Assembly (NCBI GenBank): GCA_025677825.1
Contig: JAIXMO010000062.1
Coordinates: 1 to 64,000 of the forward strand
Length of the DNA stretch: 64,000 nucleotides
DNA from: Helicostylum pulchrum
Taxonomy: Eukaryota; Mucoromycota; Mucoromycetes; Mucorales; Mucoraceae
Direction: 5' to 3'
Of this stretch, positions 1-11,203 are shown in pieces. Each line of letters opens with the position of its first letter. Within the stretch, counting starts at the first letter, position 1. The notes beneath the pieces were generated by a model. The model was not told the DNA's origin and made no database searches. It saw only the letters and a list, made by a program, of their open reading frames with translations. The translations under genes and the position numbers were made by a program.

Positions 1-1400
1 CTTGTCTTTTAGTAGATGGCACCATATCACATACATCATTTGCGATCATCTTGATTTCTGTTTCCCAATTCGATTCATTGATAGCAGATAAACAATTATC
101 AATAGCAGTTTGGATATCTTGTACAACTAAGAACCCAGTTTTGTCTATTGACATTTGAAGCAGTAATCGAATAATGTGTCGAATTTCGTAACTTGTATAG
201 GCTTTAGACCATAATCGAACAGAGAAACTGAATGCTTTAATCATCCAACCGAGCTGAGATAAAGGGATGTGCCGACTGGTTTTTAAATTGAAGCTTTCCT
301 CTTGTTCTTCTTTGAGTTGTTGTGTTTCAGGGCAAAGGACACCTTCAACAAGTTGTGATGGAATGGCATCGTAAGATAATAAAATCGATTTGAATGTGTC
401 GGATTGAATGTAACGTTGTTTGTAAATGTGTGGCAGTTTTGTATCGATTTTTGTGCCTGGTAGTGCCCATAATGCAAAGAGTGTAGATAAAGCGTTTTTA
501 GCTGTCATTTTGTTTGATTCTAATGCCACTTTTTTTTTTGGGTTAAAATAAAATATAGAATAAAATAATTTTTAAAGTTATACTTTACCCACTTCAAATA
601 GCCATTGATAAATGTAGTTTGGACAGACCCAACCACTACGATGCCAGTCTTTTATACAGCCTGTTGATAATAAAAATGATCTACCATTCGATGCTGGAGC
701 AAGAAAAAATGAGTCTAAATGTTGTAAATAAAATCTTTTCTATCACTTACTCGCAGATAACTCGGACATATGAATTTCCTTTTGTTCTCTACCTTCTTGC
801 TTTGATACGAATGATGGTTCTCTTATACTCTACATGTATAATTTTTAATAAAAATAAATAAATAGAAAGACTATTTGTCGGCGTATTTACTTTGTTACCG
901 TGCTTAAAAAAAGCTTGGTTCCAACAATCTCTTGATTCAACTACCTCTACATGCAGTGTTTCGACTAGAGCATCTTCAATCTTTTCTTGTGCTTCTTGAT
1001 CAAAATGGTTCTTTGCAACGTTTACTAAATCCAAGTCTTCGTCGTCTGAACTTTGATCGGTATCCAACATGAAATTGTCGTCAAATGTCATTGTTTGTAA
1101 ATCGATGGGTTCTGGTTCTAACGGTTTCTTTTTTTCTACACTGTAATGTCCACTTTGTTCTAATTCTTGTCTCGTTTGATTTAATTGTTCAAACAACTAT
1201 TTTTTAAAAAATGAGTTAGTGTTTTATATTTTGCTTATTGTTGATAAATTTACCGTGGCTAGCTTTTTGGCATTCTCTCTTCTTTCTGTACATTGCTTTT
1301 TTAAATGTAAAAAAGGTTTATTTTCTTGTTCGTCATCACTTGTTCGTTGTGTAAGTCTTTTACGAGTACGTTTTATGGGTTTCTTTAAAACTGAAGACAT
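1..1400 (-). CDS. SLF2/Nse6-like (CANIN-type) protein, 3' end outside window
   Basis: Five exons read in one frame: 1400-1254, 1196-891, 829-751, 714-589 and 528-1, with GT/AG introns of 55-75 nt; the gene runs off the left edge, so about 395 codons are visible. The N-terminal ~150 residues are basic then acidic and look disordered (start MSSVLKKPIKRTRKR). The later part is helical, with CPNYIYQWLFEVVALES followed by NALSTLFALWALPG. This resembles the CPP.VL.WLFQM helix pattern that I associate with the SLF2/FAM178/Nse6 family, which loads or supports the SMC5/6 genome-maintenance complex. The gene structure is well supported by frame continuity across four introns. The family name rests on a short remembered pattern and is tentative; another helical repeat protein is possible. 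Confidence 0.5.
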
Positions 1401-2318
1401 GACAATAGCTACAAAAGAGAGAGAGAAAAAGGGAATGTTACACTCTCAAATCGAACTCAGTGCTCTCTCTCTCAAAAAAAAGAAGAAGATCAATTGAGCG
1501 ACCTAATTAGTTTTAAGAATGGAGTTTTTACGCAGTAATTTTTTATGAAGTAAAAAAGGCCATTCCAGTTGACCGATATAATATTTTTCCGTGATAAAAG
1601 TAAGGCTGTGATAGCACAAAAGTGAGCTATCAGTATGTTAATAGGGGGTCGTTTTGCCCATATATATTAAACTTTAATAGAGTGTACCAATATGAAAAAT
1701 AAAGGAAGGTATTAACGGAATAAACGCAAATGCCCGTACTTTATACTTTTCGTTGTTTCTCAAACAGTATTCGTACCAAAAAGGCTCCCCCTCAAATATA
1801 CAGTGCAACAATTTTTGAACTTGGTGGTACATTTTTTGAAAATAAATTGGTGCACTCAAGCTGAGATTTTATTCGTTAAATGTTCAAAAAATGTTCCATT
1901 TGAGAGTGGATGCACTGTAGTATAGTCCGTTCCTTAAGCGGCTGTCATACGGATCATAAATGCCGTTTTCAAAGTCGGATATGATATTAAATGAAGGCTT
2001 CAGAAACAAGTTTCACAGCCTATTTTCCCAGCTTACCTGTCTTTCCTCAGAAAATGTACACGAGTCAAAATGAAATCTCATAAAGGCTCCATAACGCCAA
2101 AAATATACATATATATATTTCTCTTCACAGTCCTATTTACTGGTAACCTGAAAATGATAAGTTTTTAGTCTAAGCCCCATTCTAAATGAGTTGTACCAAC
2201 GAAGTTATTTGCTTCATATATCACAGAGAAGCCACCCTAATAAAAAGATTTTTTTTTTATCAATTTTACCCACGTTTCTTCACTTTTCTTTTTCGTACTT
2301 TTTTTTTTTTTCAAAAAT
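1401..2318. other. Intergenic, divergent promoters
   Basis: Spacer between two divergent genes. I see no supported gene. A (CT/GA) tract lies at about 1420-1475 next to the minus-strand start, and a T-rich tract at 2290-2312 lies directly before the F-box start codon. Confidence 0.5.
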
Positions 2319-4106
2319 ATGCTCGACCTACCCTCAGAAATATTCAGAACAATATTTCAATATTTAGAGAAAAAAGACCTCCAAACATGTTACTTCGTTT
2401 GTAAGAGTTGGTATTCAATAGCTATTCCGTTGGACTGGAAAGAAGTGATGCTGACAGGCTCTAGAATTTCTCTTGTGAAATCTCATTTAAAAGACCCCAA
2501 TTATCGTCAATATTTCAAATATAGTTATCTTATTGTAAAGTTATCAATTAAAGACGGTTTCTCTTCTTTCCAATTCAGTAAACCAGAACTGTTGGCGTTA
2601 CTGAAACATTTACCAAATCTAGAAGATGTTGATATACGCTTCACTTGTCATGCTGACGAATATATAAGATTTTTGTTAGACGCCGATATGCCGCGTATTA
2701 ACAAAATTAATACTGGATGCTTTTACGGTCGTTTTAATTCACGCTTCCATTATGACGTATTATTTCTAGTATATTACAGATTTCGCGACACTATTACCAG
2801 TGTAGATTTATTTTATGACAAAAGCATAATTCGCTTCAACTCCCAACACATCAATACATTACATTCGTTAACTGAATTTGAGAAATTGACAGAACTAAAT
2901 TTTCAGAATAAATATGATATCGATTTGACACCATTTCAAGTGCAGCACAAGTGTCCCAATTTGAAGCGTCTTAGGTTCGATAGTGATTTTCCAATTTCTG
3001 AAAGTACGATGTTACGTTTGTTGGACAACAATAGTAGAACCAATCTAAACGTTTTCGCTAGTTTGAGTCATCTGGATTTACGGCTTCCATCTTTATCGGC
3101 TACTTATACGAGATACCTGGTAGATTACTTTCCGAATCAATTATTAGACTTCTGTATCATTATCAGTAATCAAACTATGTTTAATTGGATCGGCAGTGTT
3201 GGTATAGAAGCTGCCTTGCTATTTATGGGAAAAGTTGGTAGTATTAAAGAAGCAAATGTCGACTTTGAAACGAGTTATAGATTTGAAGAGCTAGATTTCG
3301 AAGAGACTAAAACGACAATTTTTTTTAAGTTATTGAATGAGTTTAGGAGAACTCGGGAAACTTATTGTAAAGCCAGTTTTCGGGGCTATAATAGTAATCC
3401 TGTTGACGCAGGAGCAGGTTACTCATTTCGCTACACTTGTGATGATAGACTATTAATTGCATATGATATATACGACACTTTTTTCCCCCCTCTGGATTTA
3501 CCCGATAAGACCAGTTCTGTTATTGGTCCCGAAATCTTTAATACTTTAGAATTTTATATTTCGGGTGTAGGCGATGAAGTGGTACTCCCCACTTTGGATT
3601 ATTCTCTTACAAACTGTCCTAGACTCCAAAGCTTTACTCTTACAGGCAATAAAGGTCATTTTGAAGATTTAGGTTTTCATCTTCATTGTGGTAACAGTCA
3701 AGATATAATTTCCTCTGATGGGACTAACAGCGATATAAATTATTTAAAAATCGAATACATCAATCATGTACAAGCTTATTTTGATGTGGCGACAGCTCAT
3801 TTGCATAACATCGAAGTCATATCTTTAGAACCATATGAGTGGGGTAGTACAGACAATGATTTGGTTTTAAATTTAACAGGTTTTAACAAGTTGAAGACTT
3901 TTAAATATATTGCAAGAATCGATGAACCTGAAAATAATGATTACGATTTTATCTTATTCAAATATACCAATGGAGAAGAACATCACTACTATCTGGATGA
4001 CGAAAAGAGAAGCAATTTACAAGTAGATTACAGTCAAATCTTTGATACACCAAGCCTTACTATATATTGTGATGCATCCGTAACCTTTGATTTTTTGCAA
4101 GAGTAG
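2319..4106 (+). CDS. F-box protein, intronless
   Basis: Single-exon gene of 595 residues. The N-terminus (LPSEIFRTIFQYLEKKDLQT, then CYFVCKSW and a Trp-Lys pair) is a standard F-box of about 40 residues, which binds Skp1 in SCF ubiquitin ligases. The rest is a long hydrophobic/polar alternating region with leucine-rich stretches such as LPNLEDVDIRF and CPNLKRLRFDSDF at roughly 90-250. These are compatible with degenerate leucine-rich repeats that would bind substrate. Large families of intronless F-box/LRR genes are common in Mucorales, so the substrate cannot be inferred. The ATG at 2319 lies right after a T-rich tract, as for other starts in this window. No breaks are seen. Confidence 0.85.
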   Translation: MLDLPSEIFRTIFQYLEKKDLQTCYFVCKSWYSIAIPLDWKEVMLTGSRISLVKSHLKDPNYRQYFKYSYLIVKLSIKDGFSSFQFSKPELLALLKHLPNLEDVDIRFTCHADEYIRFLLDADMPRINKINTGCFYGRFNSRFHYDVLFLVYYRFRDTITSVDLFYDKSIIRFNSQHINTLHSLTEFEKLTELNFQNKYDIDLTPFQVQHKCPNLKRLRFDSDFPISESTMLRLLDNNSRTNLNVFASLSHLDLRLPSLSATYTRYLVDYFPNQLLDFCIIISNQTMFNWIGSVGIEAALLFMGKVGSIKEANVDFETSYRFEELDFEETKTTIFFKLLNEFRRTRETYCKASFRGYNSNPVDAGAGYSFRYTCDDRLLIAYDIYDTFFPPLDLPDKTSSVIGPEIFNTLEFYISGVGDEVVLPTLDYSLTNCPRLQSFTLTGNKGHFEDLGFHLHCGNSQDIISSDGTNSDINYLKIEYINHVQAYFDVATAHLHNIEVISLEPYEWGSTDNDLVLNLTGFNKLKTFKYIARIDEPENNDYDFILFKYTNGEEHHYYLDDEKRSNLQVDYSQIFDTPSLTIYCDASVTFDFLQE

Positions 4107-4501
4107 TGGATTTTAACGAATACTAGCTACAATAATAAAAAAAAACATAACTTATGATAGCAATGAAAATAAAATAAAATTATATAATACGAGCGAAATA
4201 TTACTACACTCTTTATTGTAAATAGCGTCAGATAAGTGGTTAATAATGTTTAGTGATAATCGAGTTGAGCTAGGGAAACTATTCGTTCGACATAATAGGT
4301 GGTGCTAACGTCAATCTGACGAAACAAGTTGTAGACATGTACACTATTTTCCGAAATTATTAGTTCACTTATTGAAAAAAAAATAGGCCCACAAAGTGAA
4401 AAAAATTAGGTTCATAATGTGAAAAAATTTAGGTTCATTATGCATTTGGTTAAAACTTACTCTGTATCTTGATGGGTTACAGCGATAACTGCACGGGAAA
4501 A
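4107..4501. other. Intergenic
   Basis: Downstream region of the F-box gene. Two short imperfect direct repeats of the form gtgaaaaaa-TTAGGTTCA-TTATG occur at about 4397-4442. No gene seen. Confidence 0.4.
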
Positions 4502-4790
4502 TTACTTTTTGTTTTGAGTGCCAGGAATGGAGGAAGAAGCTGATCCTTTTCTTTTGAGGTTTGGTCTTGTTGTTGAAAGTGATTGACTGTTTGTCTTGCG
4601 TACGAGCCTTTCAGGCCTAATGCCGTTTTCCTGCAAACTAAACAAAATATGTCTAAAATTCAATGTTGCGGCCATATCTCTGTTGTAAAAACGACGACGA
4701 ACTAGAGATTCCTTGCTATCTTTTAGACAGTTTTCATTGGTACATCTACAAGTTTCGAACTGGTTGTCAGTTTCATAGTATTTTATATAT
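4502..4790 (-). pseudogene. TnpB/Fanzor-like transposase C-terminal remnant
   Basis: The complement reads as an open frame of about 96 codons ending in TAA at 4502. It contains CRCTNENCL, then YNRDMAATLNFRHILF and NGIRPERL. A Cys pair followed by NRD.AA.LN is the arrangement of the zinc ribbon plus last RuvC motif (RDxNAAxN) seen at the end of TnpB, Fanzor and similar OrfB-type proteins. The tail is basic and Ser/Thr-rich. A stop codon (TGA) lies upstream at about 4790 and I could not extend the frame, so this is a 5'-truncated remnant. The assignment is from motif pattern alone. Confidence 0.4.
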
Positions 4791-5158
4791 CAACATATTG
4801 CGTTTAACCTTAGCAAACCATGACATATTACAGTAGGATTTTTAGTTCATCTACCTTTATTAAAAAAGATAGACTACAGAAAGACTCCCTACATTCATAA
4901 TAAAATTGCGTTCCCTATACATAACGTTTAAATCCGGACGCCTTTTTGCAACAACAAAAAAGGCCAATGTCTAGCGCGTTAGTAGGGGATAATGTACCTT
5001 TTTTTTTACCATCTGTTGAATTAGTAACTAAGTGCGGGGAAAGTTGCATTATTTTGAATTTAACTCCCGCGAGTCTCAGTGACGTTTTATGGAACGAAAC
5101 AAGGTGAAATTCCTTGGAGATTTTATTTTTTTATTCTTTCTTTTTCTTAAATCCCCTA
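4791..5158. other. Intergenic, 5' region of the syntaxin gene
   Basis: No gene seen. Contains a short inverted motif around 4950-4976 (gccttttttg / caaaaaaggc). Confidence 0.4.
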
Positions 5159-6777
5159 ATGTCGTTTTCCTTTAGTAGAGATAGAACAGCAGAACTAAGA
5201 GGGTCCGCTAATGTAATTATACACATATATATATAAAAAGAATTTGTAAACAAGTAGACTAATAATTTTTTTTATTGTAGAATAACGGGTAAAAGAAAAA
5301 AAAAGATAGCTGCATAAATCAATGTTAAAAATTCTATTTAGCGATGCACAAACTACACCGCATGATTGGGGGTACACACCGCAATCAAATGAGTCTTACG
5401 AAATGACCCAACAATCTCGGTACACTGAAAATAATCCTGCTACAACTGCTGGTTTCTTTGATCAAGTACGCTTTTTTAAAATATAAAAAAGAAAATATAT
5501 TATATCTTTTTTTTTAATTTTTTTTTTTTTCTTATAGATTGATCATTTAAAAGGTGACATTGACTCGATCAATTATAGTATAGATCTCATTGCAAACTTG
5601 CATAACGATGCACTAGCTAGTTTTAATGAACAACAGTCTAAACAAACAGCAATGGAACTTGAAAGAATTAAATCAGATACACAAAAAAAGAATTTAATGA
5701 TTAAAGCACGCATTCAAGGTAAAGAAAAAAAAAAAAAAATCAGACGAAACCGGAAAAAATTGACATATTTTTTGTTGTGGTACAAATAAGAATTGGAACA
5801 GCAAAATGCTAGGTTTCCTAATAATGATGGTGATGCACAAATGCGTAGATCTCAGGTAAAAAAAAAAAAAATCCTCGAGTATACACACATATATTTTTTT
5901 TTTTTAATAATAATAGAAAAAGCATTTTATTATTTTAGACTGCAGCTATACGAAAGAGGTTTTTAGATACCATTCAAAGGTATCAGGACGTCGAACGAAA
6001 TTATCAGTTAAAGTATCGTCAACGTATTGAACGGCAAATTCGGATTGGTATGCTACTACACATAAAAAAAAAAAGGAATGTGTATTTGTTAAATAATAAT
6101 TATCGTTTTTTTTTAAAAAAAAAAAGTAAAACCGGATGCTAGTCAAGATGAAGTAGATGATATTATCGATTCAGACGGACCACCTCAAGTATTTGCACAA
6201 TCAGTAAGTTACTTTATACTCATTTTAATCAAATACTAAATACTCTAAATAGTTGATGAGTGCAAGCAGACAAAATCAATCAAAGGCAGTTTTATCAGAA
6301 GTCCAAACAAGACACACAGACATCAAACATATTGAAAAGACAATTATTGAATTACATCAATTGTTTATGGATATGCAAATGATGATTGAGCAACAAGGTG
6401 AAGTGTTAAACAACGTGGAACAGCATGCTGATACAACTGCTGTTCAGTTAAAAGAAGGAAATACGTATTTGACAAGAGCTATTGCTACTGCTAAATCAAC
6501 CCGTGCGGTAAGTTTTTTTATACATGTATAAAAAAAAAGGATTTTACTGATGTATTTGCAGAAAAAATGGTGCTGCTTCTTTTTATGTATTGGTATTTGT
6601 ATTATGATTGCTATATTGGTTTGGTGGTTTGGATTTGGGCACGTTGTAAGTGATTCACTGAGAAAAAAAAAAGAGATTGTACTTACACTTTTTTTTTGGT
6701 AGGGTGTTGGTGGCAATGATAATAATAATAATAATCAAAACAATCAAAATCCTGAACCTACTACTACTACTCAATAA
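5159..6777 (+). CDS. SSO-type plasma-membrane syntaxin (Qa-SNARE)
   Basis: Nine exons: 5159-5212, 5310-5465, 5538-5718, 5791-5855, 5939-6047, 6127-6203, 6253-6507, 6562-6645 and 6703-6777; 351 residues. Exon 1 encodes MSFSFSRDRTAELRG, the start expected for the SSO family; the junction to exon 2 (acceptor at 5309) is the least certain. Exons 3-6 form the Habc three-helix region (DQIDHLKGDIDSI; VERNYQLKYRQRIERQIRI). Exon 7 holds the SNARE motif with the Gln of the zero layer in IEQQGEVLNNVE. Exon 8 is the transmembrane anchor (KKWCCFFLCIGICIMIAILV). Exon 9 adds an Asn-rich tail (GVGGND, five further Asn, then NQNPEPTTTTQ), which is unusual for a tail-anchored SNARE. Known family role: fusion of secretory vesicles at the plasma membrane. 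Confidence in the family is high. Confidence 0.88.
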
Positions 6778-6894
6778 TAATAACTAACTAATCATAATTT
6801 TTAATAAATACTCTGCTTCCATCTCTCAATTTACCTTTTTTTTTTTGGACGCATGTTGGCCCATAATAATTGGTAAATGTTAATAAACGTTTTG
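6778..6894. other. 3' flank of the syntaxin gene
   Basis: AT-rich 3' flank with an AATAAATA polyadenylation-like signal at about 6803. Confidence 0.4.
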
Positions 6895-7305
6895 CACCTC
6901 ATTTATATGAAAAATGTTTAGCCCAAAAGTGATAGTTAACACTCATACGTTCAATTTCGTTTTATCCGCATAAAAAGAAAACTTGCGTGAACCAAGTTGG
7001 GACAACAAGTGCACATCTAGTACAATAAAACGAGTATTATGGTTGTATAGTTACGCCATGATTAGTAAATAGATCACATGAGTAAATAAAAGTGACTCCC
7101 TTAAAAGACCTTTTCTTTTTATGTTTATACCAACTGATACGGTTCTTCTTGGAGCAATTGCCATCCTTAAAGGTAAGTGAAAAGTAACAGGTCTCATTTT
7201 TTTTTATTCGACCGTGAAAATTGAACCGTGCATCTTTTTTATTATTAAACGTAGACAGAATTGTGAAACGAAGATCACGTACTAGCAAGTATAATGACGA
7301 GTTAA
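6895..7305 (-). repeat. Dispersed repeat copy 1 (decayed zinc-ribbon ORF)
   Basis: The complement of this stretch matches the plus strand at about 57890-58325 over roughly 400 bp with many substitutions and small indels. Landmarks shared in order: a gatagttaacact block, a tagt/caataaaa block, TTTACTCATGTGAT-like, CATGGCGTAA-like, a (tt)atgtttata block, tttcacttacc and cgtagacagaa. In the complement it reads YSCDLFTNHGV and, one frame over, FYCTRCALVVPTW, which looks like a zinc ribbon. It lies just downstream of the syntaxin gene. I regard it as a mobile-element remnant of unknown class. Confidence 0.6.
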
Positions 7306-7439
7306 TCACTCAAGAGGTACAGGTGTAGACATCCAAGTTTCCCTTCCCTCTGACTGGCTCTCATCGTTATCCTTGTGCGCACAATTACTAGTTATGTTGT
7401 TAAACATTACGCCTGGAGAGTAAAAGGAGGGAAATTGAT

Positions 7440-7690
7440 ACACAGGTCAATTTACACGGTCGGCTAAAAAGTGCTGCATATTACTTTTTCACTTACCATG
7501 ACCATTACCCTTAGAAGAGCCATATCGGTTTATACGAACAGAAACGCGAAAACAAAAACATAAAAGCAAAAATAAATTAACAACTGAAAAAGACTTGTTT
7601 AAAAAAAAGGAGATGATAAAATAGGGGGGCTGTACTCATATGACCTATTTTTTCATCATTACGTATTTATACATAATTTGTTTCGTATAT
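7440..7690 (+). repeat. Dispersed repeat copy 2 (inverted relative to copy 1)
   Basis: The plus strand shares the same ordered landmarks as copy 1 in the opposite orientation: tactttttcacttacca, agaagagccatatcgg, tttatacgaac, cgcgaaaa, tactcatatgacctattt and cattacgtat. Copies 1 and 2 thus form a loose head-to-head or tail-to-tail pair within 800 bp. A further short stretch at about 7700-7790 again looks like a minus-oriented piece. No intact reading frame remains. Confidence 0.45.
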
Positions 7691-8046
7691 AAAGTACTTT
7701 ATGTAGATAAAACCAAGCTGAAAAAGTAACGAAATACGCCACACTTTTTTTGGATTGACCTGTGCAAATAAAACCGTGTATCAAAAATTCCCTCTTTCAT
7801 TGATTTCGAAAAGGGTGGTTACATCTAGCTTCTTTTTTAACTGAGACTTCTGGAGATGCCCTGAGGGCTTTATCAATCAAGACATCTCATAAATTATTAA
7901 GCAAAGAAAATTTTATCGTTAGTTTGTGCATATTGCACTAAAAAAAGTCGCTACTTTAAAAAAACAAACAAACTTTTGAGAAAAATATTCCCTATAAAAA
8001 ATTGCATATTTTTTTTTTTACCAAACCTTTCTTTACTCTCGATATT
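7691..8046. other. Intergenic, 5' region of AMP deaminase
   Basis: AT-rich promoter region. T-tracts precede the ATG at 8047. No gene seen. Confidence 0.4.
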
Positions 8047-10668
8047 ATGGCAGAAGACGAAGATACGCCATACTTTGATTACCATCATTTAAAATCAATT
8101 CATGATGTAAGTGAAAAGAAAAAAAAAAGCCCCGGGTTGTTAAAAAAAAAAAAAACTCAATAAAATAAATAGCAAGATAGTAAGTATCTTGGTCATATTG
8201 GACCTTCTTTAGAAGAAGAAGAACAAGAACTTTATAGTATATCTCAACTACCTGTGATTCCATTATCTGCTTCTGTAAATGATACACCTGCTAATGTCAG
8301 TACAACCTTTAAAGGTAAGAAACGGACAGCAAGCAAAAAAGTTTTTTATCATTTTTACTCATTCTTTTATATAGACGAAGCTATTACAGCGGAATTACGT
8401 GAACTATACAAGACTTTTCAGACGTGCCTTAACTTGCGAGAAAAATACATGATGAATTCGAAACAAAGACCATGTGACGACCCGAAGAATCAACCGGGTT
8501 GGGAGATTTATCCACCTCCTCCACCTCCTTCCTGGCCTCCTCCTGATCCAAAAGTACAAGCTGAATTAAAAGCAAAAGAAAAAGCAAGAGAGGCGGATCC
8601 GATTGATTCTGTTGGGGCGGATTTTGATCCACTTTTTGTAAAGATACCTGGTCCACACTCTGTAAAGTATTTTTTTTTTTTTTGGATATAAAATAATCAT
8701 ACGATAATTTTGTTTTTAACAAATATGTATTAGTATGATTTTAGCGTGGGTACAGGTGGATTTTATAACGTATTTAAATCAGAACAAGGTAAAAAATATA
8801 TATATATATTTTAAAAAGTATAAAAAATATAATGACATAATATAAATAGACCGGCAGGATGATAAAGCTGCATACCAAGTGGAATCATGTACAGAATTCT
8901 ATAAAGACTTGGACTACATTTTAACAGCGATTAGTGACGGGCCCGCCAAGAGCTTTGCGTTTCGGCGATTACGATACTTGGACTCCAAGTGGCAAATGTA
9001 CATCTTACTGAACGAGTTTCAAGAGCTAGCGGATTCCAAGCGCGTACCGCACCGGGACTTTTACAACGTGCGAAAAGTGGATACGCACGTACACCATTCC
9101 AGCTGCATGAACCAAAAGCACCTACTGCGGTTTATTAAGTCCAAGATGAAGAAGTCGCCCGATGACGTGGTGATTTATCGAGATGGGGAGCATTTGACGT
9201 TAAAAGGGGTGTTTGAGAGCTTGGGATTGACTGCCTACGATTTATCGATTGATACGTTGGACATGCATGCGCATAAAGACTCGTTCCATCGGTTTGATAA
9301 GTTCAACCTAAAGTATAATCCTATCGGTGAAAGTAGGTTGAGGGAAATCTTTATGAAGACAGATAATTATATTCATGGGAAATATTTGGCGGAAATTACC
9401 AAGGAGGTGGTGTCCGATTTGGAGTCGTCAAAGTATCAGGTCGCCGAGTACCGCGTGTCGATTTATGGAAGAGCCAGTGACGAGTGGGATAAGTTGGCGA
9501 AATGGGTGGTGAATAATAAACTGTATTCGCCTAATGTAAGATGGCTGGTGCAAGTGCCTCGGTTGTATAATGTTTATAAAGCGTCTGGTCAAGTACAGAA
9601 CTTTGGCGACATTATTAAAAGTAAAATTTGTCTTTTTTTTTTTTTTTTTACTTGTCAAAACGTAATTTAACACTTTTAATAGATTTGTTTGAACCGTTGT
9701 TCCAGGTGACAAAGGACCCTGAATCTCATCCAGACCTTTACATGTTCTTACAACGTGTGATCGGGTTCGACTCTGTAGACGATGAATCAAAAGTAGAACG
9801 GGTTACGTTCCGCACGTACCCGTTGCCCAAGGACTGGACACACACCAACAACCCACCGTACAGCTACTACCTCTACTACATGTACTCCAACCTATGCTCT
9901 TTAAACAGCTGGCGCCAAGAACGTGGGTTCAACACGTTTGTCTTACGCCCGCATTGTGGTGAAGCAGGCGATACGGACCACTTAACGGCGGCGTTTCTAA
10001 CCTCGCACAGTATCTCACACGGCATCCTGCTTCGAAAAGTGCCTGCGTTGCAGTACCTGTACTACTTGGCGCAAATCGGTATTGCCATGTCTCCACTATC
10101 CAACAACGCGTTGTTCCTGACGTACGAGCGTAATCCGCTACCGCAGTTCTTTCAACGCGGGCTTAATATCTCGATCTCGACCGACGACCCGCTTCAGTTC
10201 CATTTTACAAAGGAGCCGCTGATTGAGGAGTACAGTGTGGCAGCGCAGATTTGGAAGCTGTCGTCGACGGATATGTGCGAGTTGGCGAGGAACTCGGTGC
10301 TGCAGTGTGGGTGGGAAGACGAAATTAAAAGAAGGTGGGTGGGTCAGGAGTATAGCAAGCCAGGGATACAAGGCAATGATATGAAAAAGACCAATGTGCC
10401 AGATATAAGAGTGGCGTATAGATATGAGACTTTGAAGGAGGAGCTGAATGCGCTAAGAAGGTATGCGCCTAAAGAAAGTGGTGGGCAAGGAAAAGAACAG
10501 GTGTTGAAGAAGGATATGGTCGGTGTGGCTGGGCTGGCGCAAGGGCCTAAGGTGCAGCAGGATGTGTTTCAAGACAAGCAGTGGTTGGATCATCCAAGCT
10601 CGTTTCCTGGTGTTGCTGTCGTTGCTGAACGAGCAAGACAACGAAGAAGTTCTCAAAGCTCAAAGTAA
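8047..10668 (+). CDS. AMD1: AMP deaminase
   Basis: Six exons: 8047-8106, 8173-8314, 8375-8661, 8734-8788, 8850-9620 and 9683-10668; 766 residues. Catalyses AMP + water to IMP + ammonia in the cytosolic purine nucleotide cycle. The metal-binding motif [19 protein letters not shown] is in exon 5; exon 6 has [15 protein letters not shown] with the catalytic aspartate and the family signature, followed by [21 protein letters not shown]. The N-terminal 150 residues, with a Pro-rich stretch ([15 protein letters not shown]), are the variable regulatory part of the family. Introns keep frame throughout. The two large 3' exons are clearly richer in G+C than the surrounding spacers. The C-terminus has a Gln/Ser-rich extension. 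Identification is secure. Confidence 0.95.
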
Positions 10669-11203
10669 TTATAATATAAACCATAAGGATTTACTATATA
10701 AATAAATAAATATCGTCCTGTACAGGCCGCTTGAGAATAACTTTAAAGGGGGAGTTTTTTTTAAATATTTTAAATAGTATTATCGCAATAAATCAATACT
10801 TTTACCACTCTCTTATATCATGAGAATTTAGGTATTGAGACTGTTTTACCCAGGGCCCAGTGGGTATTGACTCTGATTGATTGATATATAACAGTTATCT
10901 AGATAATACATTTATGCTGACATCAACTTTTTTTTTTTTATGGTCTTTAACGCTACTGTAAGAACTGCTTTGTTCACAGGAGACCCCCTTTTTGGTAAGA
11001 CTAATTTTTGGTGGAAACTTGGCGCACGACAATCCGCACGATATTTTTTTATTTTTTTTTAAATGCTGACATCATTTTTTTTTTCTTATTCTGTGGCGAA
11101 TAAGGAGGTTCCTTGTATAGTTTTGAAAGCCCATTGAATTTTGTTGTTGTATTTTTTTCCAAGTTCTTTTTCTCCACTCCCCTCTCCCTCATTAGAACTG
11201 AAA
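10669..11203. other. Intergenic
   Basis: Spacer between two same-strand genes. AATAAATA signals occur at about 10702-10712; a CT-rich stretch (11169-11191) precedes the next ATG. No gene seen. Confidence 0.45.

Noticed and set aside
5322..5465. ATG at 5322 as the syntaxin start
   Set aside because: An upstream exon at 5159-5212 encodes the SRDRTAELR start typical of the SSO family and splices in frame, so 5322 is internal.
7037..7309. 90-codon minus-strand open frame as an intact gene
   Set aside because: It is part of the dispersed repeat; other copies carry stops in the same frame, so I treat it as a remnant.
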